NCBI GenBank assembly: GCA_044370335.1
Contig: JBILVS010000001.1
Coordinates: forward strand, 1 to 64,000
Source: REEB509 sp044370335
GTDB taxonomy: Bacteria; Pseudomonadota; Alphaproteobacteria; Caulobacterales; Aquidulcibacteraceae
Length of the DNA stretch: 64,000 bases
Direction of reading: 5' to 3'
The notes under the pieces: model-generated
Databases searched by the model: none
What the model was told of the DNA's origin: nothing
What the model saw: the letters and a program-made list of their open reading frames with translations, nothing else
Made by a program: the position numbers and the translations under genes
Shown here: positions 1 through 8,256 of the stretch, piece by piece
Numbering within the stretch: position 1 is the first letter of the stretch
How the letters are laid out: each line of letters begins with the position of its first letter

Positions 1-192
1 GAGCCGGCCGCGACGCGCAATCCCGCGCGCTGCCCCGGCTTTGCTGCGGGCGACGCAGGGCGCTTTGTGGCGGCCAGGGTGACGGGGTTGCACTTTGTGC
101 CCGAGGCTGCGCCCCAACCTGAGCCCGAGGCCGAACCGCCGGCGGCGCAGCCCGAAGCGGCCCCGGCCGACCAGGGTGCGCCCGCGTCGTAA
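1..192 (+). CDS. C-terminal end of an unidentified protein (partial)
   Basis: The window opens inside a reading frame that starts at base 1 and closes with TAA at 190-192. The 63 visible residues begin with a short ordered-looking stretch containing FAAGDAGRFVAARVTG and end in a Pro/Ala/Glu-rich, probably disordered tail (EPEAEPPAAQPEAAP and on). Strong G/C at third positions supports real coding on this strand. The gene is convergent with the Sel1-repeat gene, whose stop lies 1 base downstream. Too little is present to name a family, so no function is assigned. Confidence 0.5.
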   Translation, partial: EPAATRNPARCPGFAAGDAGRFVAARVTGLHFVPEAAPQPEPEAEPPAAQPEAAPADQGAPAS

Positions 193-193
193 G

Positions 194-889
194 TTAAACG
201 GCGGCTTCCGCCGGGCTGGCGGGTAGGCACGTGATGGCCTGCGCGCCACGGCTGAGCTTCCGTGCGAGCGCCCGGCCCTTGCGGTGGGCGGCGGAAATGT
301 CTCTGGCGCGCATCCGAGCGGCGAGGAATTTGGCCTCCTTGGCGGCGGTCTCATCCGCGGCAAGGCCGGCGGCGGCATAGAGCCACGCCAAAGCTTCGAT
401 CGGGTGGTGGTCGGCCAGGGTCGCGCCGTAAGCGCGCATCGCGGGCGCATACCCCTGTTCCGCCGCCTTGCGCCACAAATCCCGGGCCTTGGCTTGATCA
501 GCGGGTTCCCCGCGGCCGGCGGCGGCCAGGCGTCCAAGCTGATGCCACGCTGGCGGACAGGCCTGGGCGGCGGCCTTATCCAGCCAGTCCCGCGCCGCAG
601 CCTCGTCGCGAGCAGCGCCGACCCCTGCAAGGTGGGCGAGCCCCAGATTCACCTGCGCGATCGCATCACCTGCGTGCGCGCCGCGGCGGAAATGCTTCAC
701 CGCCTCCTCGGCGTTGGCCTTTAAGCCGGCTTTGCCCAGCCAATGGAGCATCCCGAGATAGCCGCCGGCCAGAGGATCGCCCCGGGCGCCGGCCTCTTCT
801 AGAAGTCGGCGGGCCAGATTGAGTTTGTTTGTCTCAAAGGCGTCGAGCGCTTCCAGAAGGCTCGGCGGCAGAGCGGAAGGGGCGCTCAT
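194..889 (-). CDS. Sel1-like repeat (tetratricopeptide-type) protein
   Basis: The 231-residue protein is built of Sel1-type helical repeats. Repeating patterns such as GDPLAGGYLGMLHWLG, GDAIAQVNLGLAHLAG and GYAPAMRAYGATLAD each carry the Ala/Gly/Leu spacing of the family. Such repeats usually act as protein-protein scaffolds in signalling or envelope complexes; the partner here is unknown. There is no convincing signal peptide, so it is probably cytoplasmic. Its ATG overlaps the erpA stop by 4 bases (ATGA), so it is probably translated from the erpA message. The family is clear, the specific role is not. Confidence 0.8.
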   Translation of the reverse strand: MSAPSALPPSLLEALDAFETNKLNLARRLLEEAGARGDPLAGGYLGMLHWLGKAGLKANAEEAVKHFRRGAHAGDAIAQVNLGLAHLAGVGAARDEAAARDWLDKAAAQACPPAWHQLGRLAAAGRGEPADQAKARDLWRKAAEQGYAPAMRAYGATLADHHPIEALAWLYAAAGLAADETAAKEAKFLAARMRARDISAAHRKGRALARKLSRGAQAITCLPASPAEAAV

Positions 890-1212
890 ACGGCGAAGCT
901 GACGCCGCAGCCGCAGCTGGAGACCGCATTGGGGTTTTTGACCTTGAAACTCGCGCCGATAAGCTCATCCACCCACTCAATGATTGAGCCTTCGAGCAGA
1001 GGGATCGATACTTCATCGACATAGAGCTCTGCGCCGTGATCCTTGATCACGAGGTCATCGGCCTCCGGCCCTTTCGCCAAGGCCAGTTCATACTGAAAGC
1101 CCGAGCAGCCGCCGCCTTGCACGGCCACCCGCAAGCCCCGGGTTTCGCCGTCTTGGGCGCCCAGCGCCAGGATCCGCTTTGCCGCGCTCTCGCTTAAATG
1201 AATGTTCGCCAT
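886..1212 (-). CDS. erpA: Iron-sulfur cluster insertion protein (A-type carrier)
   Basis: A 108-residue HesB/IscA/ErpA-family A-type carrier that hands Fe-S clusters to apo-enzymes in the cytoplasm. The three cluster-binding cysteines are present: Cys36 in GGGCSGFQY, and Cys100 and Cys102 in the C-terminal SCGCG motif. The frame is open further upstream, but MANIHLSESA is the family's normal N-terminus and gives the usual length, so I start at 1212. It is divergent from dgt with about 75 bases between the starts. An erpA/dgt neighbourhood is common in Alphaproteobacteria. It could be another A-type carrier; ErpA is the best fit from context. Confidence 0.9.
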   Translation of the reverse strand: MANIHLSESAAKRILALGAQDGETRGLRVAVQGGGCSGFQYELALAKGPEADDLVIKDHGAELYVDEVSIPLLEGSIIEWVDELIGASFKVKNPNAVSSCGCGVSFAV

Positions 1213-1288
1213 CACCGGATTCCATACCAGATCGCCGCGCTCACCGCATATATGGGCTAATCGCCCCATTGTGGAGATGACTTCGCCC

Positions 1289-2497
1289 ATGCCGACGCCC
1301 CGACCCAAGCCCGCCGCCGCCGCCGAAACGGGGCTTGCGCCTTACGCCACGGACTGGCGGGGCTCCCGCGGGCGGCTGTATGCCGAGCCGGAAAGCGCCT
1401 CCCGCACCCCGTTCGAGCGCGATCGGGACCGCGTGATCCATTCGAGCGCCTTCCGCTTCCTGAAAGGGAAGACCCAGGTGTTTGTGGCTCATGAGGGTGA
1501 TTATTTCCGCACACGGCTGACCCATTCTCTGGAGGTGGCTCAGATCGCGCGATCCTTGGCTCGACGGCTTCGGCTGGATGCCGATTTGGCCGAAACCTGC
1601 GGGCTTGCCCACGATTTGGGGCACCCCCCGTTTGGGCATACGGGCGAGGATGTGCTGAAGGCCTGCATGACCGACTATGGCGGGTTTGACCACAACGCCC
1701 AGACCCTCAAGGTGCTGACGGAGCTTGAGCACACCTATCCCCGGTTCGACGGCCTCAACTTGACCTGGGAAACGCTAGAAGGCGTCGTCAAACACAACGG
1801 GCCCTTGGTGCATTCGGGGGTGGGGGTCGACATGCTCCCGGTGGCGATCCAGCGCTACAACGCCCAGCATGACTTGGAGCTCTGTACCTTTCCGGGGCCT
1901 GAAGCGCAGGTGGCGGCCCTTTCGGACGACATCGCCTACAACAACCATGACATCGACGATGGCCTGCACTCGGGGCTGTTCACCCTTGATGAGCTGCGGT
2001 CGGCTTCGCCTTTGGTGGACGAGTATATTCAAGGAGTTTGGCAGGATTATCCTGGGCTTGACGAGAGCAGGCAGCGGAAAGAGCTGGTCCGCCGGCTGAT
2101 CGGGGCATGGGTTGATGACCTGGTGGAGGAAACTGAAGGCCGGATCGCAGCGCATCGGCCGGTCTCGGCTGAAGCGGTGCGGGCGCTGAACGAGCCGTTG
2201 GTCAGCTTTTCGGAGGCCATGGTGGAAGAGGCAGCCCGCCTGCGCCGGTTCCTGATGGCCAACATGTATCGGCATTGGAAGGTCAATCGCCGCCGCGCCA
2301 TGGCCAAGCGGATCGTCAAAGACCTGTTTGAGCAGTTCCTGGAAGACCCCGCGACCCTGCCGGGCCGCTGGCAGGAGGGTCTCAGCGACCAGCCGCGCAG
2401 CGTCACCGCCCGGCGCATCTGCGACTATATCGGCGGCATGACCGACGACTACGCCATCGAAGAGCATGGCCGCTTGTTCAGCTTCGATCGCGCCTAA
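1289..2497 (+). CDS. dgt: dGTP triphosphohydrolase-like HD-domain protein
   Basis: A deoxyguanosinetriphosphate triphosphohydrolase-like protein of 402 residues that cleaves dNTPs to deoxynucleosides and triphosphate, helping control nucleotide pools. The N-terminal core shows the phosphohydrolase HD signature: an RTHLTHSLEVAQ-type segment (here RLTHSLEVAQ), then HDLGHPPFGHTGE, then FDHNAQTLK. In-frame ATGs occur at 1277 and 1289. GGAG at 1273-1276 lies directly against the first and 12 bases before the second, so 1289 is preferred but not certain. In related genomes argS normally follows this gene; here only 113 bases separate it from the SPOR-domain gene. Confidence 0.9.
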   Translation: MPTPRPKPAAAAETGLAPYATDWRGSRGRLYAEPESASRTPFERDRDRVIHSSAFRFLKGKTQVFVAHEGDYFRTRLTHSLEVAQIARSLARRLRLDADLAETCGLAHDLGHPPFGHTGEDVLKACMTDYGGFDHNAQTLKVLTELEHTYPRFDGLNLTWETLEGVVKHNGPLVHSGVGVDMLPVAIQRYNAQHDLELCTFPGPEAQVAALSDDIAYNNHDIDDGLHSGLFTLDELRSASPLVDEYIQGVWQDYPGLDESRQRKELVRRLIGAWVDDLVEETEGRIAAHRPVSAEAVRALNEPLVSFSEAMVEEAARLRRFLMANMYRHWKVNRRRAMAKRIVKDLFEQFLEDPATLPGRWQEGLSDQPRSVTARRICDYIGGMTDDYAIEEHGRLFSFDRA

Positions 2498-2610
2498 AGG
2501 CGCCCGGACTGCCGTTCAGAGGGTGTACACTCTCGCAGGTGAGGCGATTCTGATCGCTTTGGGGGATGGGGCATCCCTTTGGGTAGGCCTAAGCTGAAGG
2601 ATGTCGGCTG

Positions 2611-3294
2611 ATGGGCAAGCATGATCGCCGGGGCATGTCCCAGACGCATCCGTTGCGGCAGCGGGAGGAGCGCGCGCAGGCGTCGCGCCGGGCAGGCGGT
2701 GGCGGATCGGCCGGTCATCGCGATCCTGACGACGACGGGCCTCGCCGGCCTCTGCTGATCTATGTGCTGCTGTGCGCGCTCGTGGTCGGGGCGGGGTCGT
2801 TTCTGTGGCGGGCTTATGACGACGGCACAGGCGGTGGGCCGATCCGGGTGGTCCCGCAGCAAGAGCGCTTCAAGGAGCCTGGCCCTGGGGCGGAAGAGGC
2901 GCCGACCCCTGTCGAGGATCAGCTTCGGACCGCCGAGACCCCGCCGATTGAACGCTTTGCGGAAGGGCCTGAAGAGCCTTTGTCGCCGGAAGAAGCCGCC
3001 GCCCTGGAAGCGCCCACCGGCCCGCCGGCCTTTGTGAACAACGGGCCGTTCGTGGCCCAGATCGCCGCTTTGCAATCGGAAGACGGCATCGGCCCTTTGT
3101 GGCGCCGACTCGCAGACCGGGCGCCGGACCTGTTTGCAGACGCGCGAATGGATGTGCAACGCGCCGATTTGGGCGCCCGCGGCGTTTATCTGCGGGTGCG
3201 GGTGGGGTATTTCCCTGACCGGGAGAACGCCGCTCGGTTCTGCGCGCGGATGCGGGCGATGGGCCAGGACTGCATGGCGGTGGAGCGGGAATGA
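2611..3294 (+). CDS. SPOR-domain membrane-anchored protein
   Basis: A 227-residue bitopic protein. A basic, hydrophilic N-terminus (residues 1-46) is followed by one membrane segment (about 47-66, LLIYVLLCALVVGAGSF), a Pro/Glu-rich linker, and a C-terminal SPOR domain (about 150-227) with the family pattern FVAQIAALQS, GVYLRVRVGYF and ARFCARMRAMGQDC. SPOR domains bind denuded glycan strands at division septa, so a periplasmic cell-division or envelope role is likely. The stop overlaps the nagZ start, the usual SPOR-nagZ pairing in Alphaproteobacteria. It is probably cotranscribed with nagZ. Confidence 0.88.
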   Translation: MGKHDRRGMSQTHPLRQREERAQASRRAGGGGSAGHRDPDDDGPRRPLLIYVLLCALVVGAGSFLWRAYDDGTGGGPIRVVPQQERFKEPGPGAEEAPTPVEDQLRTAETPPIERFAEGPEEPLSPEEAAALEAPTGPPAFVNNGPFVAQIAALQSEDGIGPLWRRLADRAPDLFADARMDVQRADLGARGVYLRVRVGYFPDRENAARFCARMRAMGQDCMAVERE

Positions 3295-4316
3295 TGCTGG
3301 CGTGCGCCTTTGGCATCCGAGAGCTGGTTCTGACGACGGAGACCAAGGCCTTCTTGCGGGACGCCAAGCCCTGGGGGCTGATCCTGTTTCGCGAGGCCTG
3401 CCAGACACCGGCGCAGGTGCGGGCGCTGACCGAGGGGCTGCGGGATGCCTGCGGGCATGACGCTGTCGTCTGGATTGACCAGGAAGGCGGCCGGGTGGCG
3501 CGGATGCGGCCCCCGGCGTGGCCTGCGTGGCCTGCCGCCCTGCGATACGGCGCGCTTTACGAAAAGGACCCCGAAGCGGGGCTGGAAGCTGCTTGGCTAG
3601 GCTATAGGCTGATTGCGCATGAGCTCAAGAAGGTCGGCGTCAACGGGGATTTCGCGCCCGTTTTGGATGTACCGGCGGACGGGTCTGACCTGATCGTGGG
3701 GGACAGAGCTTTCGGCCTCGACGCCCACACCGCGGCCCTGGTTGGGGGCGCAGCGCTCCAGGGCTTGCGTGAAGGCGGTGTTGCGGGGTGCATAAAGCAT
3801 ATGCCCGGACATGGCCGCGCCGATGTCGACAGCCATTTCGCCCTCCCCAAGGTGAGGGAAGGGATGAACGCTCTCGCCGCCGATATCGCCCCCTTCAAGG
3901 TCTTGGCCCCGCAGGCTGAAGCGGCCATGACCGCCCATATCGTCTACGCCGCCCTCGATCCCGACCGCCCCGCTACGCAATCGCCCGTTGTGATCGACTT
4001 CATTCGGCAGGAGATCGGGTTTCAGGGCCTGCTGATCAGCGATGATCTGGACATGAAGGCGCTGGCCGGGACCCTTTCAAACAAGGCTGCAGCGGCCTTC
4101 GCCGCGGGCTGCGATCTTGTCATTCAGTGCAACGGGGTCGTCCGGGACATGGCCGACACTGCTTCCGCGACCCCACCGCTGCAGGGCGAGGCCCTGGCCC
4201 GGGCTCGAAAGGTCGAGGCGGTGGCGGGGCAGACGGCCGACCATTTCGACGCGGCGGAGGCTTGGTGGCGGTTCAGAGCCTTGATGGGCCCGGACGTCGG
4301 CCTCAGGACTCCCTAA
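3291..4316 (+). CDS. nagZ: Beta-N-acetylhexosaminidase, glycoside hydrolase family 3
   Basis: NagZ (341 residues) removes N-acetylglucosamine from GlcNAc-anhydromuropeptides in cytoplasmic peptidoglycan recycling. Visible GH3 motifs are IDQEGGRVAR (63-71), KHMPGHGRADVDSH (169-182), which carries the flexible-loop catalytic histidine His182, and SDDLDM (about 250-255) with the nucleophilic Asp. The start ATG overlaps the stop of the SPOR gene; two adjacent ATGs (3291 and 3294) are both possible. In most Alphaproteobacteria scpA and scpB come next, but here the tat genes follow after a hairpin. Confidence 0.95.
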   Translation: MMLACAFGIRELVLTTETKAFLRDAKPWGLILFREACQTPAQVRALTEGLRDACGHDAVVWIDQEGGRVARMRPPAWPAWPAALRYGALYEKDPEAGLEAAWLGYRLIAHELKKVGVNGDFAPVLDVPADGSDLIVGDRAFGLDAHTAALVGGAALQGLREGGVAGCIKHMPGHGRADVDSHFALPKVREGMNALAADIAPFKVLAPQAEAAMTAHIVYAALDPDRPATQSPVVIDFIRQEIGFQGLLISDDLDMKALAGTLSNKAAAAFAAGCDLVIQCNGVVRDMADTASATPPLQGEALARARKVEAVAGQTADHFDAAEAWWRFRALMGPDVGLRTP

Positions 4317-4322
4317 AGACGG

Positions 4323-4346
4323 CGCCGAACTCCCCTTTCGGCGTTT
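4323..4346 (+). terminator. Candidate intrinsic terminator after nagZ
   Basis: A 7-bp perfect stem (CGCCGAA at 4323-4329 with TTCGGCG at 4337-4343) encloses a 7-base loop and is followed by TTT. It lies 7 bases after the nagZ stop and would separate the SPOR-nagZ unit from tatABC. The T-run is short, so termination may be partial. Confidence 0.55.
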
Positions 4347-4465
4347 GACCTGATATGCGATGACGAGCCGCATCTCTGCGCCTATATGGTAGACCATCGC
4401 GGTTTATGGCTATCGCGGCGAGCGGGGGCTGAAATCCGGCGCCTGCGCCGCAGGAAAGGACGACG

Positions 4466-4717
4466 ATGCATCTCCCCGGTTGGATCCCCCTTCTGATTGT
4501 GTTGGGTCTGGCGTTCTTGTTGTTCGGCAAGCCCGGGCGGCTGTCCTCAGTCATGGAGGACTTCGGCAAGGGCATCAGCGGGTTCCGCAAAGGCATGGAC
4601 GAGGGCCGCGCCCAGCAGTCGCAGCACGCGACGACGGAAGCCCCGCGCCAGCTGCCGACCCAGACCCCGCCGCAAGACAACGCCGGGGCCCGCACCGACG
4701 ACCGCTCCGGCGCCTGA
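4466..4717 (+). CDS. tatA: Sec-independent protein translocase subunit TatA
   Basis: An 83-residue TatA that oligomerises to let folded twin-arginine substrates cross the inner membrane. The layout is typical: a short N-terminal membrane helix (WIPLLIVLGLAFLLFG, about 6-21), the FGKPGRL hinge, an amphipathic helix (SVMEDFGKGISGFRKGM) and a hydrophilic, Gln/Thr/Pro-rich tail. An AGGAAAGGA-like ribosome-binding site lies just upstream. It is the first gene of tatABC, 35 bases before tatB. The Tat system exports cofactor-containing enzymes. Confidence 0.95.
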   Translation: MHLPGWIPLLIVLGLAFLLFGKPGRLSSVMEDFGKGISGFRKGMDEGRAQQSQHATTEAPRQLPTQTPPQDNAGARTDDRSGA

Positions 4718-4752
4718 TCGCCCGCTCTCTTAGCTTCGAAAGGCGTTAGGCC

Positions 4753-5181
4753 ATGCTGCCTGGTCTCGGCGTCACGGAAATCTTGGCGCTGGGTGTTCTC
4801 GCGCTCCTTGTGGTGGGACCTAAGGACCTGCCTCTGATGATGCGCAAGATCGGCCGCTGGACCGCGCGTCTGCGCGCCATGGCGCAAGAGTTCCGCACCG
4901 GCTTCGACGAGCTCGCGCGTCAGGCCGAGCTTGACGAGTTGAAGCGGGAGGTCGACGCCCTCCGTCGCGCCAACCCTTTGAACGAAATGCGCCAGCCGCT
5001 GCGGGATTTGGACAGAGACATTCGCTCTGCCGTTTCGCCGAGCCCCTTGGCGGCCAAGCCCCCGGCGCCGGCTTTGCCTGCCTTGCCGCCTGATCCGGGG
5101 CCCGCGCCTGTCGCCCTCGAGACCGCGCCGGAGCCTGAACCTGTCCCTGCGCGCCCCGCCGCCGGAGGCGCCGCATCTTGA
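4753..5181 (+). CDS. tatB: Sec-independent protein translocase subunit TatB
   Basis: A 142-residue TatB that forms the substrate receptor with TatC. The N-terminal membrane helix VTEILALGVLALLVVGPK carries the conserved Glu and the GPKDLP hinge. An amphipathic helix follows (KIGRWTARLRAMAQEFR), then a long Pro/Ala-rich tail. The longer tail and GPKDLP identify it as TatB rather than a second TatA. Its stop overlaps the tatC start codon, suggesting translational coupling. Confidence 0.93.
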   Translation: MLPGLGVTEILALGVLALLVVGPKDLPLMMRKIGRWTARLRAMAQEFRTGFDELARQAELDELKREVDALRRANPLNEMRQPLRDLDRDIRSAVSPSPLAAKPPAPALPALPPDPGPAPVALETAPEPEPVPARPAAGGAAS

Positions 5182-6011
5182 CCAGCACGGCTCAACCTGA
5201 GGAAGATGAAGTCGAAGCCAGCCGCGCCCCGCTGCTGGAGCATCTTTTCGAGCTTCGCACCCGCTTGCTTTGGGCCTGCGGCGCGATCGTGGCGGGGACG
5301 ATGCTGTCCTACGCCTTTGCCACGCGGATCTATCTGTTTTTGGTGAATCCGTATCTTGCGGCGGTGGCCCACAAAGAGGGCAAACCTATCAATGAGGTGA
5401 CGATCAGCCTGCAGGCGACGGGCCCGTTTGAGACGTTTATGACGAACCTTAAGCTCTCGCTGTTCGCCGGGATCATTCTGGCGTTCCCGATTGTCGCCTA
5501 CCATCTCTATGCCTTCGTCGCGCCGGGGCTTTACAAGCGTGAGCGCCGGGCGGCGATGCCGTTCCTTTTGGCAGCGCCCGCGATGTTCCTGTTGGGCGCG
5601 GCGTTTGTCTATTATGTCGCCCTGCCGTTCGCGATGCAGTTTGCTTTAGGGCTCACGGTCAATCAGGGGCCGGTTCTGATTGAGCTCAATGTCCGGGTGA
5701 CGGAGTATCTAACTCTCGTGACGACGCTGATGCTGGCCTTCGGCTTCTGCTTCCAGATGCCGGTGGTGTTGGCGCTGTTGGGCCGAATGGGGGTGGTGAA
5801 CGCCTCGATGCTGCGGAAAGGGCGGAGGTTCGCGATCGTCGGCATCGCGGCCTTCGCGGCCTGCGTGACGCCCCCCGACGTGATCTCGATGGCGTTGATG
5901 GCGGTTCCGGTTTACCTGCTCTTCGAAATTTCAATCTGGATCGTGCTTTTGATTCAGAAGAATAAAGCGGCGGCGGAGCAGGCGGCGGCCCGGACGGCCC
6001 CGGCGGAATAG
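5178..6011 (+). CDS. tatC: Sec-independent protein translocase subunit TatC
   Basis: TatC (277 residues), the polytopic core of the twin-arginine translocon that recognises the RR signal. The conserved N-terminus APLLEHLFELRTRLLWA is present, followed by six membrane segments, including VYYVALPFAMQF and a C-terminal segment near VPVYLLFEISIWIVLL. The start is a TTG that overlaps the tatB stop (TTGA). The next in-frame Met lies beyond the conserved N-terminal motif, so TTG is well supported. It is probably the last gene of tatABC; serS begins 30 bases later. Confidence 0.95.
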   Translation: MTSTAQPEEDEVEASRAPLLEHLFELRTRLLWACGAIVAGTMLSYAFATRIYLFLVNPYLAAVAHKEGKPINEVTISLQATGPFETFMTNLKLSLFAGIILAFPIVAYHLYAFVAPGLYKRERRAAMPFLLAAPAMFLLGAAFVYYVALPFAMQFALGLTVNQGPVLIELNVRVTEYLTLVTTLMLAFGFCFQMPVVLALLGRMGVVNASMLRKGRRFAIVGIAAFAACVTPPDVISMALMAVPVYLLFEISIWIVLLIQKNKAAAEQAAARTAPAE

Positions 6012-6041
6012 CGCCCCGCCAGAACAGGGGAAGCAGGCGTC

Positions 6042-7346
6042 ATGCACGACATCAAGGCGATCCGCGACGACTTCGCCGCGTTCAAAGCCGCTTTGCGCCG
6101 GCGGTCGCTGTCAGATGAGGTCTGCGCCAAGGTTGACGCGATCTTGCCGTTGGACGAGGCCTTGCGGGCTGCAAAAACCCGAAAGCAAGAGGCCGAAGCC
6201 GGCCGCAATGCTGCATCGAGGGCTATCGGCGCGGCGAAGGCCAAGAAGGATGAGGCCGAAGCCGGCCGCCTTATGGAAGAGGTCGCGCGGCTCAAATCGG
6301 TCATCGAGGAGGCGGCCGTGCAGGAGGCCAGGATTGAGGCCGATTTGCATGACATCCTGGCCGGCCTGCCGAACCTCCCCGCCGCCGATGCTCCCGAAGG
6401 CGCGGACGAGCACGGCAATGTCGAGCAGCGCCGCTGGTACAAGGGGGCTGGGGCGGGGCCGCCGGGCGTGGACCTGTCCGCCGATCACGTTACCCTCGGC
6501 GAAGCGCTCGGGATGATGGATTTCGAGGTTGCGGCGCGGATGAGCGGGGCGCGGTTCGTCGTTCTGAAGAAGGACCTTGCACGGCTTGAGCGGGCGCTCG
6601 CCGCGTTTATGCTCGACCTGCAGACTGGCGAGCATGGCTATCAGGAGACGAGCCCGCCTTATCTTGTGAAAGACGAGGCGATGTTCGGCACGGGGCAACT
6701 GCCGAAGTTCTTCGATGATCAGTTTCGCGCTGGGACCGAGCACTGGCTGATCCCCACCGCTGAAGTGTCCCTCACCAACACGGTTAGGGAAACCATCCTC
6801 GATGAGGCCGCGCTGCCCTTGCGGCTGACTGCCGACACGCCTTGCTTTCGCGCCGAAGCCGGCTCCGCCGGTCGCGACACCCGCGGTATGATCCGGATGC
6901 ACCAGTTCCGCAAAGTCGAACTCGTCTCGATCACGCGGCCGGAAGACAGCCGCGAAGAGCACGAGCGTATGGCCCAATGCGCCGAGGAGGTGCTGAAACG
7001 CCTCGAGCTGCCGTTCCGGACCATGCTGCTCTGCACCGGCGACATGGGCTTCGGGGCGCAGAAGACCTATGACCTTGAGGTCTGGCTGCCGAGCCAGGGG
7101 ACCTATCGTGAGATCAGCTCGTGCTCGAACTGCGGGGATTTCCAGGCCCGGCGGATGAACGCGCGGTTCCGCCGCGGGGAAGGGGCGAAGCCGGAGTTCG
7201 TGCACACGCTGAACGGCTCGGGCCTTGCGGTCGGGCGGACGCTTGTGGCGGTTTTAGAAAACTACCAAAACGAGGACGGCTCGATCAGCATCCCCCCAGC
7301 GCTTATGCCTTATATGGGCGGCAAAACCCGTATTGAGCGGGGGTAG
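6042..7346 (+). CDS. serS: Serine--tRNA ligase
   Basis: Seryl-tRNA synthetase (434 residues), a class II enzyme that charges tRNA(Ser) and also supplies Ser-tRNA for selenocysteine where that exists. The N-terminal coiled-coil arm (about 1-110) has the heptad-rich Lys/Glu/Ala composition that grips the long variable arm. The catalytic domain shows motif 2 (TPCFRAEAGSAGRDTRGMIR), the HQFRKVELV stretch, the serine-binding EISSCSNCGDFQARR and motif 3 (LNGSGLAVGRTLVAVLENY). It follows tatC closely and precedes surE, the common alphaproteobacterial order. Confidence 0.97.
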   Translation: MHDIKAIRDDFAAFKAALRRRSLSDEVCAKVDAILPLDEALRAAKTRKQEAEAGRNAASRAIGAAKAKKDEAEAGRLMEEVARLKSVIEEAAVQEARIEADLHDILAGLPNLPAADAPEGADEHGNVEQRRWYKGAGAGPPGVDLSADHVTLGEALGMMDFEVAARMSGARFVVLKKDLARLERALAAFMLDLQTGEHGYQETSPPYLVKDEAMFGTGQLPKFFDDQFRAGTEHWLIPTAEVSLTNTVRETILDEAALPLRLTADTPCFRAEAGSAGRDTRGMIRMHQFRKVELVSITRPEDSREEHERMAQCAEEVLKRLELPFRTMLLCTGDMGFGAQKTYDLEVWLPSQGTYREISSCSNCGDFQARRMNARFRRGEGAKPEFVHTLNGSGLAVGRTLVAVLENYQNEDGSISIPPALMPYMGGKTRIERG

Positions 7347-7350
7347 GGGG

Positions 7351-7452
7351 CGTGTTCCCCTCTCTCTGGGAGAGGGGCAGGGCTAAGGGGCGCCTCACGC
7401 GATTTGGTTTTCTCCAAGTTCCACTCTCCCGACGGGGAAGGGGGAGACATGT
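7351..7452. repeat. Hairpin-rich intergenic element, possible dispersed repeat (copy 1)
   Basis: The serS-surE gap holds a CCCCTCTC/GAGAGGGG hairpin (7357-7364 with 7370-7377) and, about 45 bases later, a second CTCTCCC...GGGGGAGA-type pairing. The layout (a GGGAGAGGG core, a 40-60 base spacer, then another CT/GA palindrome) resembles the intergenic element at 62579-62690. Such CTCTCCC-type palindromic repeats are scattered between genes in many Alphaproteobacteria. The first hairpin may also end serS transcription. There is no coding signal here. Confidence 0.4.
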
Positions 7453-7482
7453 GCTATCCTGCTCACAACCTTGGAATCATTT

Positions 7483-8256
7483 ATGCGCATCCTGTGCACC
7501 AACGACGACGGCATTCACGCTCCGGGCCTTGAGGTGATAGAGCATATCGCCCGGACGATGTCGGACGATGTCTGGGTCGTGGCGCCGGAGACCGAGCAGT
7601 CCGGCGCCTCCCGCGCGTTGACGTTGACCGCGCCCATCCGCGTCCGCGCCATCGCCGACAAGCGCTACGCCGTCACCGGCACGCCGACCGATTGCGTGCT
7701 GCTCGCCACCCAGCACCTGATGCCGGAGAAGCCTCCCGACCTTGTGTTGTCCGGCGTCAACCGTGGCCAGAATATCGCGGAGGACGTCACGTTTTCCGGC
7801 ACCATCGCCGGCGCCATGCAGGGGATGCAGCTTGGGATCAAGGCGATTGCGCTGTCGCAGGCCCGCGGCTTCCGCGGGGACGCCCCGATCCCGTGGGACA
7901 CGGCCCGCACACATGGACCGACCGTCGTGAAGACGCTCCTAGACGCCGGCTGGCCCCAAGGCGTTGTCATGAACGTCAACTTCCCTGACCGAGAGCCGCA
8001 GGACGTGGCGGGCGTTGAGGTGACGCGCCAGGGCTTCCGGGATCAGCACATCATCTATGCCGACAAACGCACCGACCTGCGGGGGGAAACCTATTATTGG
8101 CTGGGCTTCCACGGGCGGCTGTCGCGCCCGCCGGAAGGCACCGACCTGCGGGCCATTTATGAAGGGCGAATCGCGGTGACGCCGTTGCATATCGACCTCA
8201 CCCATGAGCCGGCGCTCTCGCCCTTGAGCGCCTGGTTTCCCAAGGCGGGCGGCTGA
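7483..8256 (+). CDS. surE: 5'/3'-nucleotidase SurE
   Basis: SurE (257 residues) is a divalent-metal nucleoside monophosphatase of the cytoplasm linked to stationary-phase survival. The metal-binding set is visible: Asp8-Asp9 in TNDDGIHAPG, Ser40 in TEQSGASRA and Asn93 in SGVNRGQN. An upstream TTG at 7471 is in frame, but MRILCTNDDG is the universal N-terminus, so ATG 7483 is chosen. Its TGA overlaps the pcm ATG by one base, as in the widespread surE-pcm pair. Confidence 0.96.
   Translation: MRILCTNDDGIHAPGLEVIEHIARTMSDDVWVVAPETEQSGASRALTLTAPIRVRAIADKRYAVTGTPTDCVLLATQHLMPEKPPDLVLSGVNRGQNIAEDVTFSGTIAGAMQGMQLGIKAIALSQARGFRGDAPIPWDTARTHGPTVVKTLLDAGWPQGVVMNVNFPDREPQDVAGVEVTRQGFRDQHIIYADKRTDLRGETYYWLGFHGRLSRPPEGTDLRAIYEGRIAVTPLHIDLTHEPALSPLSAWFPKAGG

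Noticed and set aside
6111..7205. Open frame of 364 codons on the - strand inside serS
   Set aside because: It lies wholly within an unambiguous SerRS and has no recognisable motif.
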